From positions 124,001-188,000 of the forward strand of contig BLLK01000069.1 in the NCBI GenBank assembly GCA_021927905.1: a DNA stretch of 64,000 nucleotides. The letters run 5' to 3'. Below the pieces are notes generated by a model, which ran no database searches, was not told the origin of the DNA, and worked only from the letters and a program-made list of their open reading frames with translations. A program made the position numbers and the translations under genes. The stretch is from Chaetoceros tenuissimus (lineage: Eukaryota; Bacillariophyta; Thalassiosirophyceae; Chaetocerotales; Chaetocerotaceae). Positions 39,333 through 48,160 of this stretch are shown piece by piece (within the stretch, counting starts at the first letter, position 1; the number at the start of each line of letters is the position of its first letter).

Positions 39333-40677
39333 ATGAATCTATCACCTGCAACAGTAACAGAAATTTTTCTTGTCCTCATCATAGGGTATCAGAACCTTGA
39401 GCTTGGATCGTTTCTAGATCAATGGAAAGAAGGATTCCTCTTCAAATAATTTTGTTCGCAGCACCAAAGTTGAGATAAGGTATGAGTATCTGCCTTGTCC
39501 AGAGCCTCGTAATTCTACCACTGGAACAAGAGGAGCTAGTCCCATGCCTAAAACGCTTTAAGATTACAAATACAAACCAGCAGACACGGAGAACTTTGTC
39601 ATGGAGCATCTCAGTGATCTTGGATTCAACGAGGAAAACCATAAAAAATCAAAAGGATGCACCACCTTCTACCAGCTTGAAAATGATAATGATAGTGAAC
39701 TTGTTGATGATGATATTGAAGAAATCAATTCAGTAGTATCTGAAGATATAGCTTCGAAGTTCACAAGTTACGTTCAAGATCTAGAGGCTAATTTTACTCA
39801 TCATCAAAAAGAGTTTAAACCTGTACATGATATCATGAAGGCGATCAAAAGATCTTCTCAAGAAGATATACCAAATATATGCAAAATGCTAAGGCTTCAT
39901 AAGGAGGGATCAATTGATAATTTTTTCAAGAATAGTGAATTATCATATAGCTCCAAAATGGGATACATGGAACCTCTTCTCCCGCCAATGCGACATCCAA
40001 GATTTTGTGTTGAAAGAGAAAAGTATAAACTTAACATGGATTACTTGGTACATGACTTCGAAGCAATGTGCAATACTCTGAAACCCTACTCGAAATTGGT
40101 AATGATTGATATGGGCGCAGGTAAGCAGTCAACAACTTTTTGCTACTACATGAATATACCAGTCTAATTCTCAATCAACCTTCTTCTTTCGCAAAACTAA
40201 GATTTGGCACGAGAATCCGGGCCTGTGATTAAGCTTCTTGATCTCTATTCAAAGTTTGGCTTCGAGTTTGATCACATATATGGCTATGAAATCAAATTTA
40301 CAGATCCATTTACTGTGTACGAAAATCAACTTCCTGAGAAATATATGGCCTCGTTTCATTGGATAAATGTTGCTGTAGATGCAGACCCTGAGTCCAAAAT
40401 GAACCCACTGAAGTCTATTCTTAGTCAATTTGACGAGGATGATTTCATTGTAGTGAAACTTGATATAGATCACGGGCCAACTGAAGTTCCACTTGCAAAA
40501 CAAATTTACAACAGCGATGACTTGCTTGCAAAGATTGATCAATTTTACTTTGAGCATCATGTAAACATGAAGGAAATATCTCCTTATTGGTCATCTAGCA
40601 TGAAAGGAACCGTCAAGGAATCTACCTCCAGCACGGTTACCAGTAACCGTAAATTTTTAGGAGAAGGGCTTAAGTGA
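39333..40677 (+). pseudogene. FkbM-like/diatom methyltransferase-type gene, probably broken
   Basis: The best-supported coding part is 39601..40120 plus 40202..40677 (81-nt GT-AG intron). Splicing restores MIDMGA-D-LARESGPVIKLL in frame, a SAM-site-like Gly motif, followed by FDHIYGYEIK, DDFIVVKLDID and FYFEHHVNMKEISPYW, a pattern I know from diatom methyltransferase-like proteins. Upstream, ATG 39333 opens a frame with a membrane anchor (VTEIFLVLIIG). It continues one frame over from ~39418 as protein-like sequence (VEIRYEYLPCPEP), then hits an in-frame TAA at 39559 just before YKYKPADTENFVMEHL. So one frameshift and one stop separate the anchor from the body. The C-terminus also looks short. 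It could be a pseudogene or a downstream-start gene. Confidence 0.55.
40121..40201 (+). other. intron in methyltransferase-like gene
   Basis: GTAAGC donor and AACTAAG acceptor. It joins the two halves of the SAM-site region in frame. Confidence 0.75.
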
Positions 40678-41011
40678 GTCCCACAAAAAGAGGTGCTCCA
40701 TCACCTCTCATTTTTCTCAACGCTTCACACATCCACACATCCACACATCCACACACCATCGACGATCGTCGTCTCTTTTCTTTAATTCAACCTTTGTTTC
40801 AGTTGTCAGGCTGCATGCCTATATTGAATGGGTAATTTTCATGCCTTCTATTATAGAGGTGACATAAGATTGGCTACTAGGTAGTGAGATTGGAGTTTGG
40901 CTGCGGCTCTCTCTGAAAAACCATGCCCATCATGACAACTCCCCCTTTGCTGAGATTTTTATTTCTTTTGACAATCAGAACTAGTTGGAAGAGGAGAGGT
41001 TGTTGTTTAGA
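40678..41011. other. intergenic, 334 bp, with short tandem repeat
   Basis: Contains a CACATCCACA-type 10-bp repeat (about 40731-40760) followed by a CGACGATCGTCG palindrome. No gene. Confidence 0.6.
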
Positions 41012-41673
41012 TTAAAAGTCAAAGTCAAGTGAACATTCTATTGTTTCTTCATTGTCATCTTGATTTGCAAGGTAAAGTTCAACTTGTGCTGGTTTCAATT
41101 CACCTTTATATAAGCGCTCTAAATATCTTTTCTCATGAAGCAATATGTTATCCGGATGCTTCAACTCAACAGCTGTTGCATCTTTATCCTCTTTTTTCAC
41201 TAGAGCTACAAGCAATTCCTTCAGTTGTTTTGCGATCATCTTCTTTCCATCAATTTTGTATCCATTGATAACATATTCATGGTTGGGATTACGTGCTTCT
41301 ATTTCTTTCATGCAACACAAGCGGAGAGCGTTTCGGGTGAACCAGGTAAATTCCACTGTCTTTTTAAATGTATCACTTAAAGTAACTGGCCTCTGTTTTA
41401 GGTTTTTTGCATCTTTTATCCTTTTGTGACCAGCAGCAAGTTTCGGTCACGTGTAGCTTCTATTACCATATCATGAGCACTTGGCTTGTGATATACAAAC
41501 CAGAACGGCTCTTTGATACTCTGTTCATTATATTTCTCTATTGCACTTTGTAATAATGTTTTGAGTTTGATGAGAGATGCATTAGGCTTGGATTTGCCCA
41601 TGACGAATACTGAGAAAAGGGGTATATTCCACGGTCTGTTGGTAGAAGAAGAAAAGGGTTTGCTAGGGAACAA
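41012..41673 (-). pseudogene. unknown gene with probable frameshift
   Basis: Two overlapping frames on one strand look like halves of one protein. The first (from 41673, or ATG 41601 MGKSKPNASLIKLK) runs ...FWFVYHKPSAHDMVIEATRD then stops at 41416. The second reads LAAGHKRIKDAKNLKQRPVT to 41012 and its open frame overlaps the end of the first. Loss of one base near 41437 would explain the break; no plausible intron fits. The second half is Lys/Glu-rich and helical. I do not recognise the family. It could be a relic of a host gene or a mobile element gene. Confidence 0.45.
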
Positions 41674-42257
41674 ATGCTGGAACCTAATCGTTGAATGTGT
41701 GCTGAAATGATGTGTGGTATTTGTTCTCTAACAACCCTTTTATTTTTTTCATTAGAGCCAATTCCAATAGGCATGTAATTCACTAGGTGGTGTCGTTGTT
41801 TTTTTTCTATGTTTGCACAAAAATCGCTGAAAATGAGTGGCACAGAGGGGGTCTCTTTTCAGCGACAAAATGAGCTAAATACGTCGAACCTATTTTTTCG
41901 TGCTGGAGGTAGAATCTATGGAACTTTTTCATGGACTGCGTCATAAGGGTGTTGCCTTGCACTTTTGGGTTTAGATAGAAAAGATGGCTCCTTAAAGTAA
42001 ACAAGATAATTTCTTACAGTAGAATGTAGATGTGGTCAATTTAAATTCTCAATAACATTATTCAATTTCGTCATTGTTGATCCAAACCCACGTATTATGT
42101 TAAAAACCAGTATTTCTCTACCGGCTTTATGTAGAACGTACGTACTTACGAGGATCAATGCTTTTTTGGCAATTGGCATTCACTTTTTTTAAATATTGTA
42201 GTCTAGATGAGGCCAAGCATCAGAACATAATTGCACATATTTGAGAAAAAAGAAAGA
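41674..42257. other. intergenic, 584 bp, contains a strong hairpin
   Basis: 41823..41836 (TCGCTGAAAATGAG) pairs with 41852..41864 (CTCTTTTCAGCGA) around a 15-nt loop. No gene recognised. Confidence 0.5.
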
Positions 42258-43451
42258 ATGCCTCCGAGAAAGCTTTTTGTAAATATCTGCATAGGTGTTT
42301 TCTTCATATTTGCCACGACCATTGGGAGATATGAACGCATCCTTCGATCATTTGTTCGAGGATACCGAGACAACAAAGCATTGTTAGAACTTTACCAGCC
42401 ACCGAGTAATATAAGTGATTCTGATTATCCTACGATATGGATTCATGTTGGTGGCTTTGGAGAAGGCATGAGTAAATGGCGACACTCAGTTCCTCAGTTA
42501 TTAGGCTTTGCAAGGCTTATAAATGCAACACTCGTTGAGCCATGTATGCACGATGGTAGACTTTACTCCTGCAAAAATTTTCCCAATGTCACGTTAAGCT
42601 CTGTATTTTCAGATGCTGAGCAGTATAAGACTTCTACTGCCTCAAGTCGTTCAGCTCTCATGGCTACATATGACGAATTTATGAAGCTTTCTCAGTCTAA
42701 TACTACGGAACTCAAGTTTTGTTTGCACAAAGGCAGCTGTGGAAATACCGAGAATTACTTCATGAAACCAATACCATTTCTGCACAACATTTCAAAGTAT
42801 GCACTTGGATCTGGTAACCTTGTGCTGAATATACCATATTTTTGGATCAACGCTTTCGAAGTGAATGAGGTGGAAACTATCAAACCTGAAACATCGCTGA
42901 TAGAATTTCATCAAAGACATCATAAAAAGGTCGATGAGATCTTGCATCGTGCAAATATAACAAATGATGAGTTTGCAATCATTCATTGGCGTGGAGAAGT
43001 GAAAAATATGGATTACAGAGCATGTGCGAGAAAAATCATTCAAGGCAAAAGTAAAATGATTCAAAATGGAGGAGATATTACGAGTTTTCCTTTCATGCTG
43101 ATGAGCAGTATAAACGAGGACACGAGTACTATGTGGGGAGGAGCCAAAATCATGGCTGAAAACAGTAACTCAAGTGTTAAAGAAGCGCTTCAAACGCTGC
43201 ACCAGGCTGGTTTCCTCAAACTAGATTATCTCATGACAGAAAATGAAAAGCAGTCCTTGGAAGACTTTGGTATCCTTGCTGTATATGAACTCATACTCGC
43301 TGCACGTAGTAGGCGTTTTGCAACATGTACAAGACGTGATTGCCGTGGTGATGTCTGTCAGAAGTGCAATTATCCTGGAGGATTCTCAGAATATGCAGTT
43401 GACTATCGACAATTACAAGGAAGCAAGTCTAGTGATACTTGTTGGCCTTGA
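42258..43451 (+). CDS. O-fucosyltransferase-like Golgi enzyme
   Basis: 397 aa from ATG 42258. The membrane anchor is near residues 8-24 (VNICIGVFFIFATTIG). The luminal part opens with WIHVGGFGEGMSKWRHSVPQ and LLGFARLINATLVEPCM, the N-lobe pattern of O-fucosyltransferase/GT65-68-like GT-B proteins, then EFAIIHWRGEVKNMDYRAC, which corresponds to the donor-binding H-x-R motif. The C-terminus has a Cys cluster (CTRRDCRGDVCQKCNYPGG). It would use GDP-fucose on a peptide or glycan acceptor in the secretory pathway; family placement is by motif only. Confidence 0.6.
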   Translation: MPPRKLFVNICIGVFFIFATTIGRYERILRSFVRGYRDNKALLELYQPPSNISDSDYPTIWIHVGGFGEGMSKWRHSVPQLLGFARLINATLVEPCMHDGRLYSCKNFPNVTLSSVFSDAEQYKTSTASSRSALMATYDEFMKLSQSNTTELKFCLHKGSCGNTENYFMKPIPFLHNISKYALGSGNLVLNIPYFWINAFEVNEVETIKPETSLIEFHQRHHKKVDEILHRANITNDEFAIIHWRGEVKNMDYRACARKIIQGKSKMIQNGGDITSFPFMLMSSINEDTSTMWGGAKIMAENSNSSVKEALQTLHQAGFLKLDYLMTENEKQSLEDFGILAVYELILAARSRRFATCTRRDCRGDVCQKCNYPGGFSEYAVDYRQLQGSKSSDTCWP

Positions 43452-44020
43452 ACCCTGGTACATGAACGAAAGTTCAAAGTTTTGATTAATTCCAAGTTTT
43501 CCATGTTTCATCAGAACTTCCCGAAGCTTAGTTGGAGCGTCATTTAATTTCATAAGTTTGTAACATATTATCTTCTACCGTAGGGATGTCTGCGATGTAG
43601 GTATGTGTAAAAGTTCAAAAAGGGGTGATGTAGAAAGTCAAGCAAATTGATTATTGGCTAGAATTTAAACTGGTATTATAGTAATAGATATGCATAGTTA
43701 CAATGTACGCTGTCAAAGTATCTCAGTTACTACTTCCGTGAGAATTTGCAGTGCAAAGACTCCAAGTCTTGGCTCGCATGAATTTGTTCCACGGTTTGAT
43801 CTGTGTTGGCATTTTAATACTTGAGAAGCTTACTTTTTTCGGCCAAATACAATCCGTAGTAGCAGTGCAATATCCACATTGGATACCAGAATGCCTCATA
43901 GTCTTTTCACTTCACCTTCATATCAAATGATCTTGTAAAATCAAGGATAAAAACGTAGACTAAGTATAAGCGGTGGTTCTTGCTTTGCTCATCCAATGTT
44001 TGAAAAATCATAAAACAACA
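43452..44020. other. intergenic between convergent genes, 569 bp
   Basis: 3' regions of the genes at 42258 (plus) and 44021 (minus). No feature seen. Confidence 0.5.
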
Positions 44021-44998
44021 TTACAGTTCAGTTATGAACGTTGACCTCAGTGAGTATTCATCACCAAATGTATCTTCGACCATTCTGTAACCAAACTTCT
44101 CAAAGTCAGGTTGAGCAAAGTCATTTATCATCTTGATGGTTTTGGAATCCAAGTCACGATAGGTGAGTTTCCTTTCCTTGTCTGTGTAAACCCCACTATC
44201 TTTCTTCGAAGGCAATGTTGCATTGATTCCAAACTTTTTCATGAGTAAATCAAATTCTTTTCCTAGATCTTCATAGTGAATTAAATGTTGAATCACTACT
44301 TCGTCGCCATCAAACACGTATTCCACTTGATTGATAAAGTTGTTAAATGCCAAAATATATTCCGACTTTATTTGTTCTATCGTCAATGCACCGTTTTTGG
44401 TCCTCATTTTATATTCTTTTGTAGCATTTTTCACAGTAGATACAAGTTTTTGAGCCCACAAGTTCAAATTAACTGGATCATTCGGATCCTTGTCTCTCTG
44501 TATATCTTTCTTATATTTGGCTTGAAAGCCTGCCCAAGGGCAGTAATACTCACTTATAATTCTAGCATATGGATTGCGAATGACAGCAAATAATTCTGCA
44601 TTTGTATATGGATTTTGACTATTTTTCACATACTTTTTCAAGAATTTCGGGGGATTATGCCAGGGAGATCTCAATATATGTTTAGGGTTGTAATACTCAA
44701 AATCAGGTGTATTGCATCCAACTCCAAAGCCGACCTTGCTCAAACCAATTTTAGCAGCCAGCTTTGTAAAGTTTGACCAATGACATGATCCCCATAGAAT
44801 ACCATGCTGTGCTCCAACTTTTTCTATTGCCGACCCTCCCGTCTTTGTGATGTGTACAAACTCCAGTTGATTCATTAGCAGTGTGTTGGTAGCTTGTTCC
44901 TCATACCTATTGTTGTACAGATATGTAGCTTCAAAAAGCAGCAGACTTGAATACATAATCAAAGATGCTCTTAGAAATCCAATCATTTTCAATGGCAT
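44021..44998 (-). CDS. Golgi sulfotransferase-like protein, copy A
   Basis: 325 aa from ATG 44998, short N-terminal anchor (FLRASLIMYSSLLLFEATYL). 5'-phosphosulfate loop: VHITKTGGSAIEKVG (~48-62). 3'-phosphate block: AVIRNPYARIISEYYCPWAG (~138-157). The rest matches the Sulfotransfer_2-type layout, ending with DLDSKTIKMINDFAQPDFEKFGY. It is the closest relative in this window of the gene at 46029 (shared HITKTGGSA, RNPY.R.ISE.YCPWAG and DFEKFGY). It would sulfate a glycan in the Golgi lumen using PAPS. Confidence 0.8.
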   Translation of the reverse strand: MPLKMIGFLRASLIMYSSLLLFEATYLYNNRYEEQATNTLLMNQLEFVHITKTGGSAIEKVGAQHGILWGSCHWSNFTKLAAKIGLSKVGFGVGCNTPDFEYYNPKHILRSPWHNPPKFLKKYVKNSQNPYTNAELFAVIRNPYARIISEYYCPWAGFQAKYKKDIQRDKDPNDPVNLNLWAQKLVSTVKNATKEYKMRTKNGALTIEQIKSEYILAFNNFINQVEYVFDGDEVVIQHLIHYEDLGKEFDLLMKKFGINATLPSKKDSGVYTDKERKLTYRDLDSKTIKMINDFAQPDFEKFGYRMVEDTFGDEYSLRSTFITEL

Positions 44999-45002
44999 TT
45001 TA

Positions 45003-46028
45003 CTTATGTTCGATCATAGGTCTCTGATTCTTCACAGTCTATGAACTTGTCTTCAAAGCTATCTGTTCCATCTTTCCTTTTTGGGGCAGCGCCCCGATAT
45101 TCCTCCTCCGCGTCATATACGTTAAAGAGCCAGTAATGCCCTATTGGAGACCTACATTTTTTTTTTGAATTTTGTCGCAGAAACGAAATTTCCAAACCTA
45201 ATATCAACTCCATTTCAGAATATGCTGTATTGATAGTAGCAACTAGAAATCTTCATATCTATATTAACTAGGGACAATATAGGGTTTTGGAATTGTGCTC
45301 TTGTGTATGGAGATATAAGAGCACAAACACATTTATCGTTTTTTGCAGACTGTCGCAGAAATTAATTCAAAACATATTCAAGCGAAATTATGCATATGAA
45401 TATTGACAAGTCAATTCCTCGCTTTTTGTCACATTTAAGGTTTGAATCAATGGGATTGAAAATACATACCATACTATCTTACGTTACGTAGTTGCCCTGC
45501 CCTTAATTGCGACGGTGTGAGCGCTTCAGCGCGGGGGACACAACCGGCTTCTTGGAAGCTTGTTGCACAAATCAAACAGGTTTTGGCTTGCCAATCAAAG
45601 GGGTGAAAGGCGCGGCCCCACTTTGCACCGCAACCTGATTATTTACTTTTTTCTAACGGTTGAATATATGTGCCTGTGCTCGTGCAAAACCGTTATGGGT
45701 ATGACAGTTTTTAGTTTTTAATGACGAATGAGAAAAATACCGTTAGGAGCAAGGAACAATAAGCAATCAGTGTTAGCTGAGATTTTGGCAATCTCTCAAT
45801 GGAGACATCCGGCTTGCTAAATGTAGCAGGTTTTTAGCCAACTGAGTAAACAACTTAGGGAAATGAGTGCAATTATAAACTTTTTTGAAGAACGCAAATA
45901 ATACAATATTGACGGCCCCAGAACTTTTTCATTCTTTTGATGTACGTACGAACAAGCTATATCAATTTTAAAAAATCTAATTTTGTGTAAAATAGAATTT
46001 TAACGATATTGACATACGTACTGACAAC
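45003..46028. other. intergenic, ~1 kb, with a GC-rich island
   Basis: Contains GGGGCAGCGCCCC palindrome at ~45083 and a GC-rich island at about 45493-45636. A 69-codon frame at 45004..45213 is open but I cannot support it as a gene. Confidence 0.5.
45493..45636. other. GC-rich structured island of unknown nature
   Basis: Sharp local GC increase with short stems (GAGCGCTTCAGCGC; GCTTCTTGGAAGC; GTGTGAG...GACAC) in otherwise AT-rich DNA. It has no open frame. It could be an ncRNA, a transposon scrap or a promoter island; I cannot decide. Confidence 0.35.
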
Positions 46029-47165
46029 CTAGTCCAACTGCTCTTCCTCTACATCATCGCTATCATCATTGTCTACACTGCTGCTTTCCTGGTCAATATC
46101 ATTATCATTGTTGACAATAACTTCATCATCATCATCATCATCATCATCATTGTGAAAGCTTTTTGTGTGGATAAAGGGACTCCTTTCTATGCAATGATCC
46201 TCACGCATCATATTGTAACCAAACTTTTCAAAGTCCATCCTGTAAAACTCATTGATGACGCATATTGTCTCTGCATTGAAATCTTTGGTTGACAATTTTG
46301 AATATGTGCTCGTTTGATGGCCTCCTTCTTCTTCTTCATCGTCTCCTTGTTTTGCCTCATTTACTTCTTGCGGTAAGCTCAAGCCCAGATCATACATATT
46401 GCTCAATTGCATAATATCATGATCATAATATTCAAAATGTAAAATATGATCTACTACCCTATTCCCGAACTTATCATAAACATAAAAATGCTGAGGGATT
46501 TTATGCATACCTACACCTTCCGAAATAGTCCTAAGAATTTCATTCCATATCCATTCATTCATGATTGTTGCATTGTACAAATTTTCCATTGGACCTTTGT
46601 ATCCTGCCCACGGACAATAGAATTCACTAATCAACCTTTCATATGGATTGCGAACCATGACAAACGTAATTCGTCCCTCAAATGGATACTCTTTGAACCA
46701 ATGTGGAGGAATGTGCCATGGTGCCCCATAGCTTTTGAAACTATTGAGATTGACTGCAAGCTCATTAATCTCTTTTGAATGACGAGTAAGGGCTTCTCTA
46801 TTGGTGATTTTGCTGCAGTTTATATTTTCTAGGTTCTCATTATAGTGACATGCTCCCCATGTGATGTCAGCATCGGCTGCAGCTGCTTCAAGTGCCGAAC
46901 CGCCAGTTTTGGTAATATGGATCAATTCAACTTTAGGTCGCCCTCTATGTTTCAGCATTCGATATTTACAAGTTTTGACTGATACTCTTGATTCAGAGAA
47001 GAAGGAGTTGCCTAGGCCTTGCTCTCGGCAATGTGGTAGTAGTAATGAAGAAGGACTGGTTCTTCTTTGATGCAGCATTTGCAGCCTGTGTGTTGTAGAA
47101 ACAAATACCACTGCTAAAACTACTATTGTTGTCACAACAACCGCGAAGTATCTAAAGGTTGACAT
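46029..47165 (-). CDS. Golgi sulfotransferase-like protein, copy B, with acidic tail
   Basis: 378 aa from ATG 47165. Anchor ~5-24 (RYFAVVVTTIVVLAVVFVST). 5'-phosphosulfate loop: LIHITKTGGSALEAAA (~81-96). 3'-phosphate block: VMVRNPYERLISEFYCPWAG. It ends like copy A (FYRMDFEKFGYNMM) but adds a ~60-residue tail of mostly Asp/Glu/Ser/Asn containing an Asp run coded by an ATC/GAT microsatellite (~46126-46149). The tail should vary in length between alleles. Copies A and B are in the same orientation about 1 kb apart. Confidence 0.8.
   Translation of the reverse strand: MSTFRYFAVVVTTIVVLAVVFVSTTHRLQMLHQRRTSPSSLLLPHCREQGLGNSFFSESRVSVKTCKYRMLKHRGRPKVELIHITKTGGSALEAAAADADITWGACHYNENLENINCSKITNREALTRHSKEINELAVNLNSFKSYGAPWHIPPHWFKEYPFEGRITFVMVRNPYERLISEFYCPWAGYKGPMENLYNATIMNEWIWNEILRTISEGVGMHKIPQHFYVYDKFGNRVVDHILHFEYYDHDIMQLSNMYDLGLSLPQEVNEAKQGDDEEEEGGHQTSTYSKLSTKDFNAETICVINEFYRMDFEKFGYNMMREDHCIERSPFIHTKSFHNDDDDDDDDEVIVNNDNDIDQESSSVDNDDSDDVEEEQLD
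46126..46149. repeat. trinucleotide microsatellite (ATC)n in sulfotransferase tail
   Basis: Uninterrupted CATCATCAT... encodes consecutive Asp residues on the minus strand. Confidence 0.85.
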
Positions 47166-48160
47166 TATACAGGGCCTTCAGGACCATACAAAATTTAATG
47201 CCCACAGAAATCCTTGGAAATTTTTTATCCTTATTGGTTGGGTACCGTTCATTAGTAAATTGGTGGAAGTAAAAAGGGGGGACACTTTTTCTGCTCAAAT
47301 ACGATTTTCCAGAAAAACTTTTTGGAAAAACCGAAAACACTACCATAGAGAATCAAAAGTTCTATACGGTAGTGTTCTCGCTTTTTTGAATAGGTTTTTG
47401 CCGAAAATCGTATTTGAGGAGAAAAAAATTTGCTCTGATTTTTGTGTCGTCTCGACTTGGTCGTGCTTTTGGAGATGACACTTAATGATGACGTCATACT
47501 TAACAATCTTGTTTCAAAGTGTCCAATTTGTTAAGCTAATTCTCCAGAGACACCTGAAAATAAAGTTTGCTTAATTATGTAGAAACTTCATTTCTGTCTG
47601 TTTTTTTACTTTATTTGGCGGAATCAACGGATTCTCTGTCGTAAGAGCTTTCGAATGATGTGTCGGGTTTGTTTGTACCCCTCCAGGAAGGGGATGCTCC
47701 CTTCCACCAATTTTCTAATGAACGGTATGTAGGTTCTTACCTTTTATTTCTATTAGTCTAAGTTCAAAAATACGCAAAGCTTGCGAGCTTGTTCACTAAC
47801 TTTTTTCTTTTGTGAAAAAGTTCGTTTATGTGCAATTGCTGACGTCATAATTGCGTCAGAATATTGCATGTCATTGTTTCCATTTATGTATGCCTCATCA
47901 GTGTTCACACATGGTTCATGAATTTTTATACATTCACTCTATTCCACAATACCATTTATCATTGAACCACCATCATCAAAAAGTTCTTCACTACAGTGCA
48001 GATCGTTCCATGGCTTTTCTGAAAAAAAAATTAGGTGAAATCGGGGGTCAAAATCGCGTGAACAGAAGGGGCTTACAATTTGCAAACTACACCAGTATTT
48101 CATGTAGCTTGGCTTGTAGTATCCAAAGGAAAAATATATTCTGAAAATCAATTCATAAAA
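47166..48160. other. intergenic, 995 bp, occupied in part by a MITE
   Basis: 5' regions of two divergent genes (sulfotransferase B, minus; glycosyltransferase at 48161, plus). The MITE-like element 47245..47725 fills about half. Confidence 0.6.
47245..47725. mobile_element. MITE-like element flanked by TA, with internal hairpin
   Basis: 25-bp terminal inverted repeats, 47245..47269 (CCGTTCATTAGTAAATTGG then TGGAAG) and 47701..47725, with one mismatch. Each end abuts TA (47243-47244, 47726-47727), as for Tc1/mariner-derived elements. An internal foldback spans 47294..47418 with ~57-nt arms (CTCAAATACGATTTTC...GAAAATCGTATTTGAG; AACACTACC...GGTAGTGTT). There is no coding capacity. Confidence 0.75.

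Noticed and set aside
45004-45213. 69-codon frame directly upstream of sulfotransferase copy A
   Set aside because: Stop separates it from the ATG at 44998, and the sulfotransferase already has a normal anchor, so no extension is needed.
47252-47506. 84-codon minus-strand and 72-codon plus-strand frames
   Set aside because: Both are by-products of the MITE foldback.
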